From positions 62,001 through 126,000 of the forward strand of contig JBALVY010000010.1 of assembly GCA_036960375.1 (NCBI GenBank): DNA of 64,000 bases, in the 5' to 3' direction. This document shows positions 17,545-25,825 of the stretch, one piece after another (the first letter of the stretch is position 1; every line of letters begins with the position of its first letter). The translations under genes were made by a program, and so were the position numbers. The notes beneath the pieces were generated by a model. The model searched no databases, was not told the origin of the DNA, and was given only the letters and a program-made list of their open reading frames with translations. This DNA comes from CAWVSB01 sp036960375. Its GTDB lineage: Bacteria; Pseudomonadota; Gammaproteobacteria; Pseudomonadales; CAWVSB01.

Positions 17545-17717
17545 TATTTACTGTTCTCTTACACTAATAGAATAGACCGCCATGATAACATCAACACAGC
17601 CAAATCTGCCTCCTCAAAAAATGTCGATACCATCAATCTTGATTGATCACTCTGTTGACCCTTGGCGCTGCGACCACTATATTAGCGCGACAGCCTTCAC
17701 CGAGCTTAACAGCCACT

Positions 17718-17927
17718 ATGGAAGACCCAAAATTCAATGCCTTAGAGCAGAAAATCGATACTTTAATCGAACTCTGCGACAAGCTGTATCACGAGAATAC
17801 ACTGCTTAAGTCCAGCCAATCCACTTGGCTGCGCGAACGCGCACATCTACGTGAAAAAAACGAACAGGCGCGGTCGCGTGTAGAAGCGATGATTGCCCGC
17901 CTGAAAGCGCTGGAGCATGAGTCATGA
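17718..17927 (+). CDS. Small coiled-coil protein upstream of zapA (TIGR02449-like)
   Basis: 69-aa protein, almost entirely coiled coil (FNALEQKIDTLIELCDKLYH and onward), resembling the TIGR02449 family that precedes zapA in pseudomonads and relatives. The ATG at 17718 gives the family-like start MEDPKFNALEQ; an upstream in-frame ATG would add 25 residues with no likeness. It overlaps zapA by 4 bp (ATGA). A role in cell division, perhaps ZapB-like, is an inference from size, coiled coil and coupling to zapA. Confidence 0.8.
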   Translation: MEDPKFNALEQKIDTLIELCDKLYHENTLLKSSQSTWLRERAHLREKNEQARSRVEAMIARLKALEHES

Positions 17928-18235
17928 GCGACAAAAAAACCACGTCGGTCACTATTCTCGACAAGTCCTACCAGGTTGCCGTGCCCGCCGGGCAGCAAGT
18001 TGCGCTAACCGCCTCAGCTCGCCACCTGGACCAGCAAATGCGCTTAATCAGAGATACCGGCAAGGTGGTCGGCCTGGAGCGCATTGCGGTTATGGCCGCG
18101 CTCAACATCAGCAATGATTTTCTACAGCATGATGCGGAAACCAAAGCCAATAATCGTTATGCCAACAACGGTATTGAAGGCCTTGTCGAAAAAGTCGACG
18201 AAGCGCTGGAAAAATTCGGTAAAGAAGACGAATAG
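17924..18235 (+). CDS. zapA: Cell division protein ZapA
   Basis: FtsZ-ring-associated protein that bundles FtsZ filaments; 103 aa. It shows the ZapA N-terminal beta region (TSVTILDKSYQVAVPAGQ) followed by helices LTASARHLDQQMRLIRDTG and RIAVMAALNISNDFL, then a C-terminal coiled coil. Its position upstream of the 6S RNA gene and fau is conserved in gammaproteobacteria. Confidence 0.93.
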   Translation: MSDKKTTSVTILDKSYQVAVPAGQQVALTASARHLDQQMRLIRDTGKVVGLERIAVMAALNISNDFLQHDAETKANNRYANNGIEGLVEKVDEALEKFGKEDE

Positions 18236-18292
18236 TGTAAAAAAGTCTTATTTCACTGCCCCTTATCGACGATGCTGCGATACAATAGCCTC

Positions 18293-18470
18293 ACTCCCTG
18301 GGGTATCTGCCAGTCAATTAGTTCTTGACCCGATAATTGTTACCCCGGCAATTCCATGCTAGCGCCTGTGTGCATTACCGCAAGTCGGGAAGCCTAAAAG
18401 CGCTACTGGGAACGCCACCTTGAGCTTCGGGTTCAAGGCCACCTGACAGCGGTACATCCGGGGTATCTAT
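18293..18470 (+). ncRNA. ssrS: 6S RNA
   Basis: RNA that binds sigma70 RNA polymerase and lowers transcription in stationary phase. The region between zapA and fau has no open frame and carries 6S-like features. The 5' and 3' ends pair (CCCTGGG near 18296 with TCCGGGG near 18457). The segment CACCTTGAGCTTCGGGTTCA resembles the 3' hairpin of E. coli 6S, and TGACAGCGGTACATCCGG resembles its 3' end. A TACAAT -10 box lies at 18281-18286. Length of about 178 nt fits. Ends are estimates by eye and could shift by about 10 nt. Confidence 0.85.
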
Positions 18471-18483
18471 TTCGAGGTCTGTC

Positions 18484-19056
18484 ATGAAGGCAAGTGAGCT
18501 GCGCCATGTTTTATGCCAGCAACGCAAACAATTACCCTGCCACACAAGACAGCTGGCATCTGCGCGGGCTAGCGCTCGCGCCGCGTCATTGCCCACTTAT
18601 CGCCACGCGCAACATATTGGCGTTTATTATGCCTGCAATGGCGAGCTCAACCCCCAAACCCTGATCCAGCACGCCTGGCATAGCGGCAAAAACATTTACC
18701 TACCGGTTTTATGTGGCGAGACGTTACGCTTTGCCGCCTATAACCGCGCTTCACCCATGAGACCCAATCGTTTCGGCATTCCTGAGCCAGCCTGCTCGTC
18801 CCTACACCTGCTCGATCCGATCCAGCTGGATCTGGTATTTGCACCACTGGTGGCTTTTGATGCACAGGGCAATCGTTTGGGCATGGGCGGAGGCTATTAT
18901 GACAAAAGCTTCGCTTTTCGCCCTGAGCAAAATGCCAGCGGGCCTATATTGATGGGCCTGGCTTATGATTTTCAGCGTCAGGTCAAGTTAGCAGCACAGA
19001 CATGGGATGTGCCTTTGGACGGCATTGTGACTGAGTCTCGCCACTACCAGGCTTAA
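18484..19056 (+). CDS. fau: 5-formyltetrahydrofolate cyclo-ligase
   Basis: Converts 5-formyl-THF to 5,10-methenyl-THF using ATP; 190 aa. The substrate/ATP loop RLGMGGGYYDKSF is diagnostic, preceded by LVFAPLVAFDAQGN. N-terminal basic residues (RQLASARASARA) differ somewhat from other family members. It starts about 14 bp after the end of 6S RNA, so it is probably co-transcribed with 6S as a processed precursor, as in E. coli (ssrS-ygfA). It is convergent with ilvA. Confidence 0.92.
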   Translation: MKASELRHVLCQQRKQLPCHTRQLASARASARAASLPTYRHAQHIGVYYACNGELNPQTLIQHAWHSGKNIYLPVLCGETLRFAAYNRASPMRPNRFGIPEPACSSLHLLDPIQLDLVFAPLVAFDAQGNRLGMGGGYYDKSFAFRPEQNASGPILMGLAYDFQRQVKLAAQTWDVPLDGIVTESRHYQA

Positions 19057-19124
19057 ACGGCTGAACCCTGACAGACTATTCAGCCTGCCGGGGCCGCCAT
19101 AAAAAAGATTTATTCAGCGCCACA

Positions 19125-20639
19125 CTATCCCAAAAATAATTTATACGCCGGGTTATCCGTTTCTTCACTAAACGGGTATTGCAGCTCCTTGAGAAAGGCT
19201 TCCAGTTGCTTACGCGCACCGACAGGAACCTGCAAGCCCACCAGCACTCTGCCATAAGCGGCGCCATGGTTGCGATAATGAAAGAGGGAGATATTCCAGT
19301 TGTCACCCAGGTGAGTCAGAAAACTCATCAAGGCGCCGGGCCGCTCGGGAAACTCAAACCGATATATCAACTCATCGACCACCTGCGGTGCATGCCCGCC
19401 CACCATGTGACGCACATGCAGCTTCGCCATCTCGTCATCGGTTAAGTCGACCACCGGATAAGCTTTGTCTTCCAGTGAGGCCACCAGCTCTTCACGATCC
19501 TTGCCACCAGAGGATATTTGTACACCAACAAATATGCAGGCATTGTCGCTATTGCTATAACGGTAATTAAACTCGGTCACCATGCGCCGGCCAATGGCCG
19601 CGCAAAAACGGCGGAATGCACCGGGCTTTTCGGGAATAGTCACGGCTAATACCGCTTCGCGCTTCTCGCCTATTTCTGTACGCTCAGAGATATAACGCAG
19701 GCGATCGAAGTTAATATTGGCCCCGCTATCGATGGCGATCAATGTCTGTCCAGTTACCCCGTTTTGCTGGGCATACTTTTTCACCCCGGCCAAAGCCAAG
19801 GCACCAGAGGGCTCGGTTATAGAGCGAGTATCATCGAAAATATCCTTGATGGCGGCAGAGATCTCATCGCTATTGACCGTGATAACCTCATCGACGGTGC
19901 GCCGAATTACGCGAAATGTTTCCTTTCCTATTTGTTTCACCGCAGTGCCGTCAGCAAAAATTCCGACTTCAGCCAATCTCACCCGACGATTTTTCTCCAG
20001 CGCAGCCTTTAAACAAGCCGCATCGTCTGACTCAACACCAATCACCTTGATTTCAGGACGAAGATATTTCACATAGGCTGCAACACCGGCGATCAAACCG
20101 CCACCACCTACCGGCACAAAAATGGCATCAATCGGGCCGTTATGCTGGCGCAGGATTTCCATACCGATAGTACCTTGACCGGCAATCACAAATGGGTCGT
20201 CATAAGGGTGTACGTAAATCATGCCCTTATCTGTCACTAGCTTCTGGGCATATACGGACGCATCATCGTAGTTGTCGCCGTGCAGTACCACTTTGGCGCC
20301 ACGATTGCGGACGGCATCCACTTTGATACTGGGCGTGGTTCTCGGCATCACAATAATGGCTTTAATTCCCAGCTGTTTGGCAGACATCGCCACGCCCTGA
20401 GCATGATTACCGGCCGACGCAGCAACCACGCCCCGCTGACGCTCTTGCTCAGTCAACTGGACCATTTTGTTATAGGCACCACGCAACTTGAATGAGAAGA
20501 CCGGCTGTAAATCTTCTCGTTTGAGCAATACCCGGTTCTGTATTCGCGAGGAAATAATCGGCGCCTCGTCCAAAGGCGTGACTATCGCGATATCATAAAC
20601 CCGCGCTTCCAGTATTTTCCTGATATATTTATCTGGCAT
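19125..20639 (-). CDS. ilvA: Biosynthetic threonine ammonia-lyase
   Basis: PLP enzyme that deaminates threonine to 2-oxobutyrate, the first step to isoleucine; 504 aa. The PLP lysine is in VFSFKLRGAYNKM, the glycine phosphate-binding loop in VPVGGGGLIAGVA. Two C-terminal ACT-like regulatory domains follow (VTIPEKPGAFRRFCAA and YRFEFPERPGALMSF), consistent with isoleucine feedback. I chose the ATG at 20639 (MPDKYIRKILEARVYDIA); an upstream in-frame start at 20825 would add 62 residues overlapping rpiA. It is divergent from rpiA, an arrangement common in this class. Confidence 0.94.
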   Translation of the reverse strand: MPDKYIRKILEARVYDIAIVTPLDEAPIISSRIQNRVLLKREDLQPVFSFKLRGAYNKMVQLTEQERQRGVVAASAGNHAQGVAMSAKQLGIKAIIVMPRTTPSIKVDAVRNRGAKVVLHGDNYDDASVYAQKLVTDKGMIYVHPYDDPFVIAGQGTIGMEILRQHNGPIDAIFVPVGGGGLIAGVAAYVKYLRPEIKVIGVESDDAACLKAALEKNRRVRLAEVGIFADGTAVKQIGKETFRVIRRTVDEVITVNSDEISAAIKDIFDDTRSITEPSGALALAGVKKYAQQNGVTGQTLIAIDSGANINFDRLRYISERTEIGEKREAVLAVTIPEKPGAFRRFCAAIGRRMVTEFNYRYSNSDNACIFVGVQISSGGKDREELVASLEDKAYPVVDLTDDEMAKLHVRHMVGGHAPQVVDELIYRFEFPERPGALMSFLTHLGDNWNISLFHYRNHGAAYGRVLVGLQVPVGARKQLEAFLKELQYPFSEETDNPAYKLFLG

Positions 20640-20762
20640 ATTATTACAATAATCTGTGTTAGCTTCCCAAGGTCGCCATGGTAAACAACTTACGCTGTCG
20701 CCACCAGAAGGTATAATGCCCGGCGACACAATTAGCAGACACCCTAAAAAGAGCAATAAACC

Positions 20763-21440
20763 ATGAATCAGGACGAACTCAAACGCGCTGTAGCCCAGGC
20801 CGCATTGGACTATATCCGCCCACACCTCGAAGAAGAGATGATTATTGGCATAGGCACTGGCTCAACCGCCAACTGTTTTATTGACGCACTAGCGGCCGTT
20901 AAAGTGGAATTCGATGGTGCGGTGGCCAGCTCCGAAGCCTCTGCTGAGCGACTTAGGCAACACGGTATTCCGGTGTATGAACTGAACAGTGTCAATGAAA
21001 TTCGCTTTTATATCGACGGTGCAGACGAATCAGACCATCAAATGAACCTGATCAAAGGCGGTGGCGCAGCGCTCACCCGGGAGAAAATTGTGGCCGCGGT
21101 ATCGCGTGAGTTCATCTGCATCGCCGACGACAGTAAGCTGGTCAAAACACTGGGCGCGTTTCCGCTACCGGTAGAAGTCATACCCATGGCGCGCTCTCAT
21201 GTCGGTCGTGAGCTGGTCAAACTTGGCGGCGACCCGGTCTATCGTGAAGGCGTGATCACCGACAACGGCAATATCATACTGGACGTTTACAACTTCCCCA
21301 TCGCCCAGCCCTTTGCCACCGAACGTGCCATCAATGGCATTGTTGGTGTGGTGACTAACGGTTTATTTGCCGCCCGCGGGGCCGATGTATTATTGCTGGG
21401 CACACAGAATGGCGTTGTCCGTCATTCAACTGAAAGCTGA
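20763..21440 (+). CDS. rpiA: Ribose-5-phosphate isomerase A
   Basis: Interconverts ribose 5-phosphate and ribulose 5-phosphate in the pentose phosphate pathway; 225 aa. Motifs are GIGTGSTANCFIDAL (phosphate loop), SSEASAERL, DGADESDHQMNLIKGGG (catalytic Asp region) and LTREKIVA with the catalytic Glu. Length is normal (E. coli 219). It is divergent from ilvA and followed 52 bp later by an SDR gene. Confidence 0.96.
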   Translation: MNQDELKRAVAQAALDYIRPHLEEEMIIGIGTGSTANCFIDALAAVKVEFDGAVASSEASAERLRQHGIPVYELNSVNEIRFYIDGADESDHQMNLIKGGGAALTREKIVAAVSREFICIADDSKLVKTLGAFPLPVEVIPMARSHVGRELVKLGGDPVYREGVITDNGNIILDVYNFPIAQPFATERAINGIVGVVTNGLFAARGADVLLLGTQNGVVRHSTES

Positions 21441-21492
21441 ACCGGCACCTGAGTTATTAATTAATCGCACGATTCCTCAGCAGGAGATACAC

Positions 21493-22227
21493 ATGCCAAC
21501 ACCGCTCACACAACAAGTTGCTCTGGTTACGGGTGCTAGTCGAGGTATTGGTAAAGCCATAGCCAGCGCCCTGTGCCATGCGGGCGCCACTGTCATTCTG
21601 ACCGCGCGCGACCTGAACAAACTGGAACAAGTCGTTGCTGAGCTGGAAACGGCGGATGGCCAGGCTATCGCGATAAGGGCTGACATTACTCGTGAAGACG
21701 ATGTTGAATCCCTGTTCACCCAAATAGAAGAACACTACGGCCGCATAAACCTGCTGGTGAATAACGCCGGTCTCGGTTTCGGTCAAAATATCACTGATAT
21801 GACACTCAAAATCTGGCAGGACACGCTGGATGTTAATTTAACCGGTGCATTTTTGTGTTCACGTGCCGCTATGCGCAGCATGCTGAGCCTCGATGGCGGC
21901 CGCATCATTAATATTGGCAGTATTTCTGCTTTGGCACCAAGGCCAGGGGCCTGCGCCTATACTACAAGCAAAGCCGGGCTAGACGGTTTCACTCAAGCAC
22001 TCGCGCTGGAAGGACGAGACCATAATATTGCCGTCAGTATTATCCATCCGGGCAATACCATGACAGACATATGGGCCGGCAAGGATGACATCCTCGCCGT
22101 AGAACCGATCATGGAGCCAGATCACATTGCAGAGCAGGTAGTGGCCATGGCGCAATTACCGCTATCGATCAATATCCTCAGTAGCGTGATTCTGCCGACC
22201 CGACAAAAGCTGGTCGGCAGGGGCTAA
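21493..22227 (+). CDS. SDR-family oxidoreductase
   Basis: Short-chain dehydrogenase/reductase, 244 aa. The NAD(P) motif is VTGASRGIGKAIASAL, the structural motif NNAGLGFG, and the catalytic region has Ser in NIGSISALAPRPG and Tyr/Lys in YTTSKAGLDGF. I chose the ATG at 21493, which is preceded by GGAG at 7 bp; an upstream in-frame ATG would overlap rpiA and add 42 residues. The substrate is unknown. The C-terminus (VILPTRQKLVGRG) is typical of 3-oxoacyl-ACP-reductase-like SDRs. It is convergent with the LLM gene. Confidence 0.85.
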   Translation: MPTPLTQQVALVTGASRGIGKAIASALCHAGATVILTARDLNKLEQVVAELETADGQAIAIRADITREDDVESLFTQIEEHYGRINLLVNNAGLGFGQNITDMTLKIWQDTLDVNLTGAFLCSRAAMRSMLSLDGGRIINIGSISALAPRPGACAYTTSKAGLDGFTQALALEGRDHNIAVSIIHPGNTMTDIWAGKDDILAVEPIMEPDHIAEQVVAMAQLPLSINILSSVILPTRQKLVGRG

Positions 22228-22255
22228 GCTTTAATCTAAGGCAGCCCTAAACGGC

Positions 22256-23302
22256 CTAGTGGAAAATATCCGCCAATAAATCTACAGCTTCCGGCTGTGA
22301 TACGCCGAACATCAACGTACCCACCTCACCGCGCTTGCCTGCTTCAACCCAGGCTTGTGCGCGCTCACGAATTCGATCGGCAGGGCCAACCAAAGCCACT
22401 TCGTCAACCAACGCATCAGGCACAGCCTGCATCGCAGCCAGCTTGTCGCCGGCCAGAAACAGGTCTTGTATCTTCTCTGCCTCTGCACCGTAACCGAGAG
22501 CCGTGGCATACGTGGTATAGAAATTTTTGCCCTTCGCTCCCATGCCACCAATATACAAAGACAAAAATCCTTTAACCTGATCACGACAGGCGGCAACATC
22601 ATCGCCGATAATAACGCTTACACCCGGCGCAATATCGAAATCAGCCAAAGTCTTCTCGCCTTCGGCTCTAGCGAAACCTTTTTCAATATGAGGCAGCAAT
22701 GCATCCATTTTTTCTGGACTCATAAATATTGGAAATACACCGTCAGCCACTTCACCCGCACAGGCAAGCCCCGTAGGGGTAATAGATGCGGTATAGATGG
22801 GAATATCGGTGGTGGCTTCCAAAATAGATTTCAGTGATTTACCCAAACCTGTCGTACCAGGACCGCGGTTGGGCATCTGGTACATTTGTCCGTCAAATTC
22901 TACTTTGCTTTCGCGCTTCATAATTTCACGTAATATCTGAATATACTCTTTTGTGCGAGTAATCGGTTTGCCATAAGGTACGCCGTGCCAACCCTCGACC
23001 ACCTGCGGCCCAGAGGCACCCAGGCCCAGGATAAAACGTCCGCCGGACAACTGACTCAGCGTCATCGCCGTCATTGCCGTAGTAGCGGGGGTACGGCCAA
23101 CCATCTGCATAATGCAGGTGCCGACCTTGATTGTTGATGTTTGCGCCAGTATCCAGGCTGCCGGTGACACCGCATCCGAACCATAGGCTTCGGCAGTCCA
23201 GACTGAGTCAAAACCCAGTTTCTCTGCCTGCTGTACCATTTCTACCGGCAATTGAATGCGCTTACCGGCATATCCCAACATCAAACCTGTTTTCAAGGCC
23301 AT
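22256..23302 (-). CDS. LLM-class flavin/F420-dependent oxidoreductase
   Basis: Luciferase-like monooxygenase fold protein of 348 aa. It resembles the F420-dependent LLM subgroup: start MALKTGLMLGYAGKR, AEKLGFDSVWTAEAYGSD, GTCIMQMVGRTPATTAMTA and ILGLGASGPQVVEGWHGV. The ATG at 23302 has GGAGAA 4 bp upstream; a TTG six codons earlier is a weaker start. The substrate is unknown. F420 use is an inference from likeness to actinobacterial members and is unusual for this class of bacteria. No F420 synthesis gene is in the window. Confidence 0.78.
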   Translation of the reverse strand: MALKTGLMLGYAGKRIQLPVEMVQQAEKLGFDSVWTAEAYGSDAVSPAAWILAQTSTIKVGTCIMQMVGRTPATTAMTAMTLSQLSGGRFILGLGASGPQVVEGWHGVPYGKPITRTKEYIQILREIMKRESKVEFDGQMYQMPNRGPGTTGLGKSLKSILEATTDIPIYTASITPTGLACAGEVADGVFPIFMSPEKMDALLPHIEKGFARAEGEKTLADFDIAPGVSVIIGDDVAACRDQVKGFLSLYIGGMGAKGKNFYTTYATALGYGAEAEKIQDLFLAGDKLAAMQAVPDALVDEVALVGPADRIRERAQAWVEAGKRGEVGTLMFGVSQPEAVDLLADIFH

Positions 23303-23423
23303 TATCTTCTCCAAATTCAATTACGTTTTTCAAGCTGCACAGATTACGCGGAAAACAGATTTAAGCCAACTTGTAACGATGCTGCTATGCTTATAACCAA
23401 TATAAGAACGGAATACGCAACAA

Positions 23424-24263
23424 ATGCAGATAAGAGCACTTATCCTGGTTTTTTTCGCCGCTTTAGCAAGCTTTGGCTATTGCGCCGAGATTGCCAAACA
23501 GGGCCCAGAACCTGATCTGAGCTATGTCTACGCTCCCATATTAGGCACCGGAGTATATAAAGCAGGCGCAGAGAAAGCGGTCATCTTTAAAATGTCTCTG
23601 GAAACCACTGTGCTGAAGCCTCAAGAGGAGCGCAAATATCATCTGCTATTACCGGTCACCCTGGGTGTTCGGGAAACCGATTTCGACGATATTCTCGACG
23701 GTGTTATACCCGATACACTACATTCGATTAGCGTAATGCCAGGAGTTGCGCGCCATTATAAACCGCGCGCTAACTGGCTATTATCCCCTTCGGTACAACT
23801 GGGATTAGCCCATGACTTTGGCACTAGTACAACGGCAGCGATTTACAGCGCAAATTTTCGCAGCCTGGCCTCGTGGCCCGTTGATGAGGGCAAGCTTTCC
23901 TGGGGTGCACGAATTCGGGGGGTTGGGCAGCACAGCTTCGAGACCAGTAATCGGCAAGGTTTTATGCAGTTGGAAACCGGCTTGGACTGGGTAATACCGC
24001 CGCGAATAAAAGTGGGCGACGATGAGATCACTTTTAGTGTTTACACCCAGTGGCAGCGCTATATTGACAATGCTGGCATCAAAGGTATCTCGGGTGAGAG
24101 GGTAGGCACGGAAAACTTGTTTTACCTCGGCTTTACTGCCGGCACTATCAGGCCACAAAAAATACTCGGCATCAGAATTCCCAGACTGGGCTTTTCGGTA
24201 ATCCGTGGCGATGGCTTACAGGCTATAACCCTTAATCTTGGCTTCCCCTTGTTTTATGATTAA
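23424..24263 (+). CDS. Secreted or outer-membrane protein of unknown function
   Basis: 279 aa with a signal peptide (LILVFFAALASFGYC, cleavage around residue 21). The body is rich in alternating polar/hydrophobic strands ending in aromatic residues (YHLLLPVTLGV, WLLSPSVQLGLAHDF, LFYLGFTAGTI). The C-terminus ALTLNLGFPLFYD-like region ends close to an aromatic. This suggests a small outer-membrane beta-barrel, but I do not recognise a family. It stands alone between the LLM gene (divergent) and the DUF3012 lipoprotein gene. Confidence 0.7.
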   Translation: MQIRALILVFFAALASFGYCAEIAKQGPEPDLSYVYAPILGTGVYKAGAEKAVIFKMSLETTVLKPQEERKYHLLLPVTLGVRETDFDDILDGVIPDTLHSISVMPGVARHYKPRANWLLSPSVQLGLAHDFGTSTTAAIYSANFRSLASWPVDEGKLSWGARIRGVGQHSFETSNRQGFMQLETGLDWVIPPRIKVGDDEITFSVYTQWQRYIDNAGIKGISGERVGTENLFYLGFTAGTIRPQKILGIRIPRLGFSVIRGDGLQAITLNLGFPLFYD

Positions 24264-24362
24264 CGTCAATATTCGAGCGTGGTAACAAACTGCTTCAGTG
24301 CAAATTCATCCATCCAGAGATAAGATTAAGCAGTATTCAACCACTCAAAAAGGCTATGGCTT

Positions 24363-24533
24363 ATGAAAAAAATACTTCCCCTGGCACTGTTATCCCTGAT
24401 GACGCTAACACTTAGCGCCTGCTCAGCCGAAGTTGGCAGCGATGCCTGGTGCGCAAAGATGAAAGAAAAACCCTCCGGTGACTGGTCTGCCAATGAAGCA
24501 GCTGATTACACTAAACATTGCGTATTTAAATAA
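24363..24533 (+). CDS. Small DUF3012-type lipoprotein
   Basis: 56-aa predicted lipoprotein. The signal segment ends in LTLSAC, a lipobox with the acylated Cys at residue 20. The mature part has EVGSDAWCAKMKEKPSGDW and ANEAADYTKHC, which matches the short DUF3012 domain with its two further cysteines. Function unknown. It starts 99 bp after the previous gene and 72 bp before slyD on the same strand. Confidence 0.85.
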   Translation: MKKILPLALLSLMTLTLSACSAEVGSDAWCAKMKEKPSGDWSANEAADYTKHCVFK

Positions 24534-24605
24534 CAAATACTACCCAAGCCCTTTTCCACAGGGAGTTGGGGCGTTATCATCCGCGCTTTTTAGGTAGGAA
24601 TAACA

Positions 24606-25097
24606 ATGGAATTGAGTAAAGATCGGGTTGGGGTATTTCACTATACCCTGTCAAACCTCCAGCAAGAGACGCTGGAATCCAGCCATGACGGCGACCCGCA
24701 GGTGTATTTGCATGGTGCTGGCAATATTATGCCGGCGCTGGAGCGGGCGCTTGAAGGTAAAAGTGAAGGCGACCATGTGGAAGTGACACTCGACGCCATA
24801 GATGCCTACGGATTGCGCAAAGACGATATGATTCAGCGTATGCCGGTCAAGCACCTGCGCCCACCCAAGGGAGGCAAACTCAAATCAGGGGGTGTAGCCG
24901 CCATTGAGACCAAGCAGGGGCTACGTCAGGTTAAAATTGTTAAAATGGGTAAATTCCAGGCGACGGTGGATGCCAATCACCCACTGGCTGGAGAAACGCT
25001 GAATTTTATCATTGATATTAGCCGCGTGCGTGAAGCCAACGCCGACGAACTGGCTCATGGGCACCCCCACGGCGAAGATGGCAACGTAAGCCACTAA
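24606..25097 (+). CDS. slyD: SlyD-like FKBP-type peptidyl-prolyl isomerase
   Basis: Cytosolic prolyl isomerase/chaperone, 163 aa. The FKBP domain is interrupted by the insert-in-flap region typical of SlyD (GDHVEVTLDAIDAYGLR, then MPVKHLRPPKGGKLK). The first motif is FHYTLSNLQQETLESS and the conserved core is HGAGNIMPALERALEGK. The C-terminus has a short His-containing tail (HGHPHGEDGNVSH), much shorter than the metal-binding tail of E. coli SlyD, so nickel delivery is doubtful. Confidence 0.88.
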   Translation: MELSKDRVGVFHYTLSNLQQETLESSHDGDPQVYLHGAGNIMPALERALEGKSEGDHVEVTLDAIDAYGLRKDDMIQRMPVKHLRPPKGGKLKSGGVAAIETKQGLRQVKIVKMGKFQATVDANHPLAGETLNFIIDISRVREANADELAHGHPHGEDGNVSH

Positions 25098-25204
25098 ACC
25101 GGGTTATTGCGCCACGGGGCCTTGAAAATGAGACGCAGATCGCAGCCTTTTTTTGCCTAACAGGCTGAAGGCAGATATGCTTTAACAAACACAGAGGCAT
25201 GATA

Positions 25205-25537
25205 ATGCGTAAAACGTTCTGCTTATTGCTTTGTATCGGCTTTGCTACACCCGCCTTAGCGGTGGGTATCCCTTTTTTGGGGCCCGATGATTATGCCGAC
25301 TGTGTTATCCACAATATCACCCCGTCTACCGCTCCACAGGCGGTAAACGTCATTACAGCAGAGTGTCGACAGCACTTTCCTCAAGCATCGGGCAAACGCT
25401 GGTTTGGGCCTAACGAACCCCGAGAATGTTACAATAAATACCAAAATCGCGCGGGTAACCGAGAAGCAGCAAGAGCCATTGCTATTGCCTGCGGCGATCA
25501 GGGCTATCGCGCTAGCCAGCTCACCACGGCTCAGTAA
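25205..25537 (+). CDS. Small secreted Cys-containing protein of unknown function
   Basis: 110 aa with a signal peptide (TFCLLLCIGFATPALA). The mature part carries four cysteines (DYADCVIHN, TAECRQHF, PRECYNKY, IACGDQGY) that could form two disulfides, in line with an oxidising periplasm. I start at the ATG at 25205, which has GAGG 7 bp upstream; the ATG at 25199 is too close to that site. I do not recognise the family. A strong hairpin follows 22 bp after the stop. Confidence 0.7.
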   Translation: MRKTFCLLLCIGFATPALAVGIPFLGPDDYADCVIHNITPSTAPQAVNVITAECRQHFPQASGKRWFGPNEPRECYNKYQNRAGNREAARAIAIACGDQGYRASQLTTAQ

Positions 25538-25553
25538 ATATTTTGCCAGACAA

Positions 25554-25587
25554 TAAAAAGGCGCTGTTCGGTATACCGATAGCGCCT
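25554..25587 (-). terminator. Hairpin terminator between the secreted-protein gene and the DASS gene
   Basis: Outer stem AGGCGCT (25559-25565) pairs with AGCGCCT (25581-25587), with an inner stem TCGGTA/TACCGA and a one-base bulge. Read on the minus strand it is followed by TTTTTA, so it fits a terminator for the DASS gene, about 240 bp past its stop. On the plus strand the T-run is missing, so its use for the upstream gene is less certain. Confidence 0.65.
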
Positions 25588-25825
25588 ACTGCCTTTATGG
25601 ACAGTGATATGGTGTCAAACACCACATGAACCACTATACGCCTGCCAGAAATTACGTATAGGAATATGTAGCAATATCATCTTTATCGCTTAAACCTAAT
25701 CGATCTATCAATACACAAGACGACCGCTTGACACGCATCAATGTGAAGTTGACCCATATCTGGGAAATTAGCCGCTGACTAAATTTTTCGGAGACAGGAT
25801 AAATGCATCAGCTGCGCCGACAGCG

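Noticed and set aside
20640..20825. N-terminal extension of ilvA to 20825
   Set aside because: It would overlap rpiA, adds 62 residues unlike the family, and the ATG at 20639 gives the normal IlvA start.
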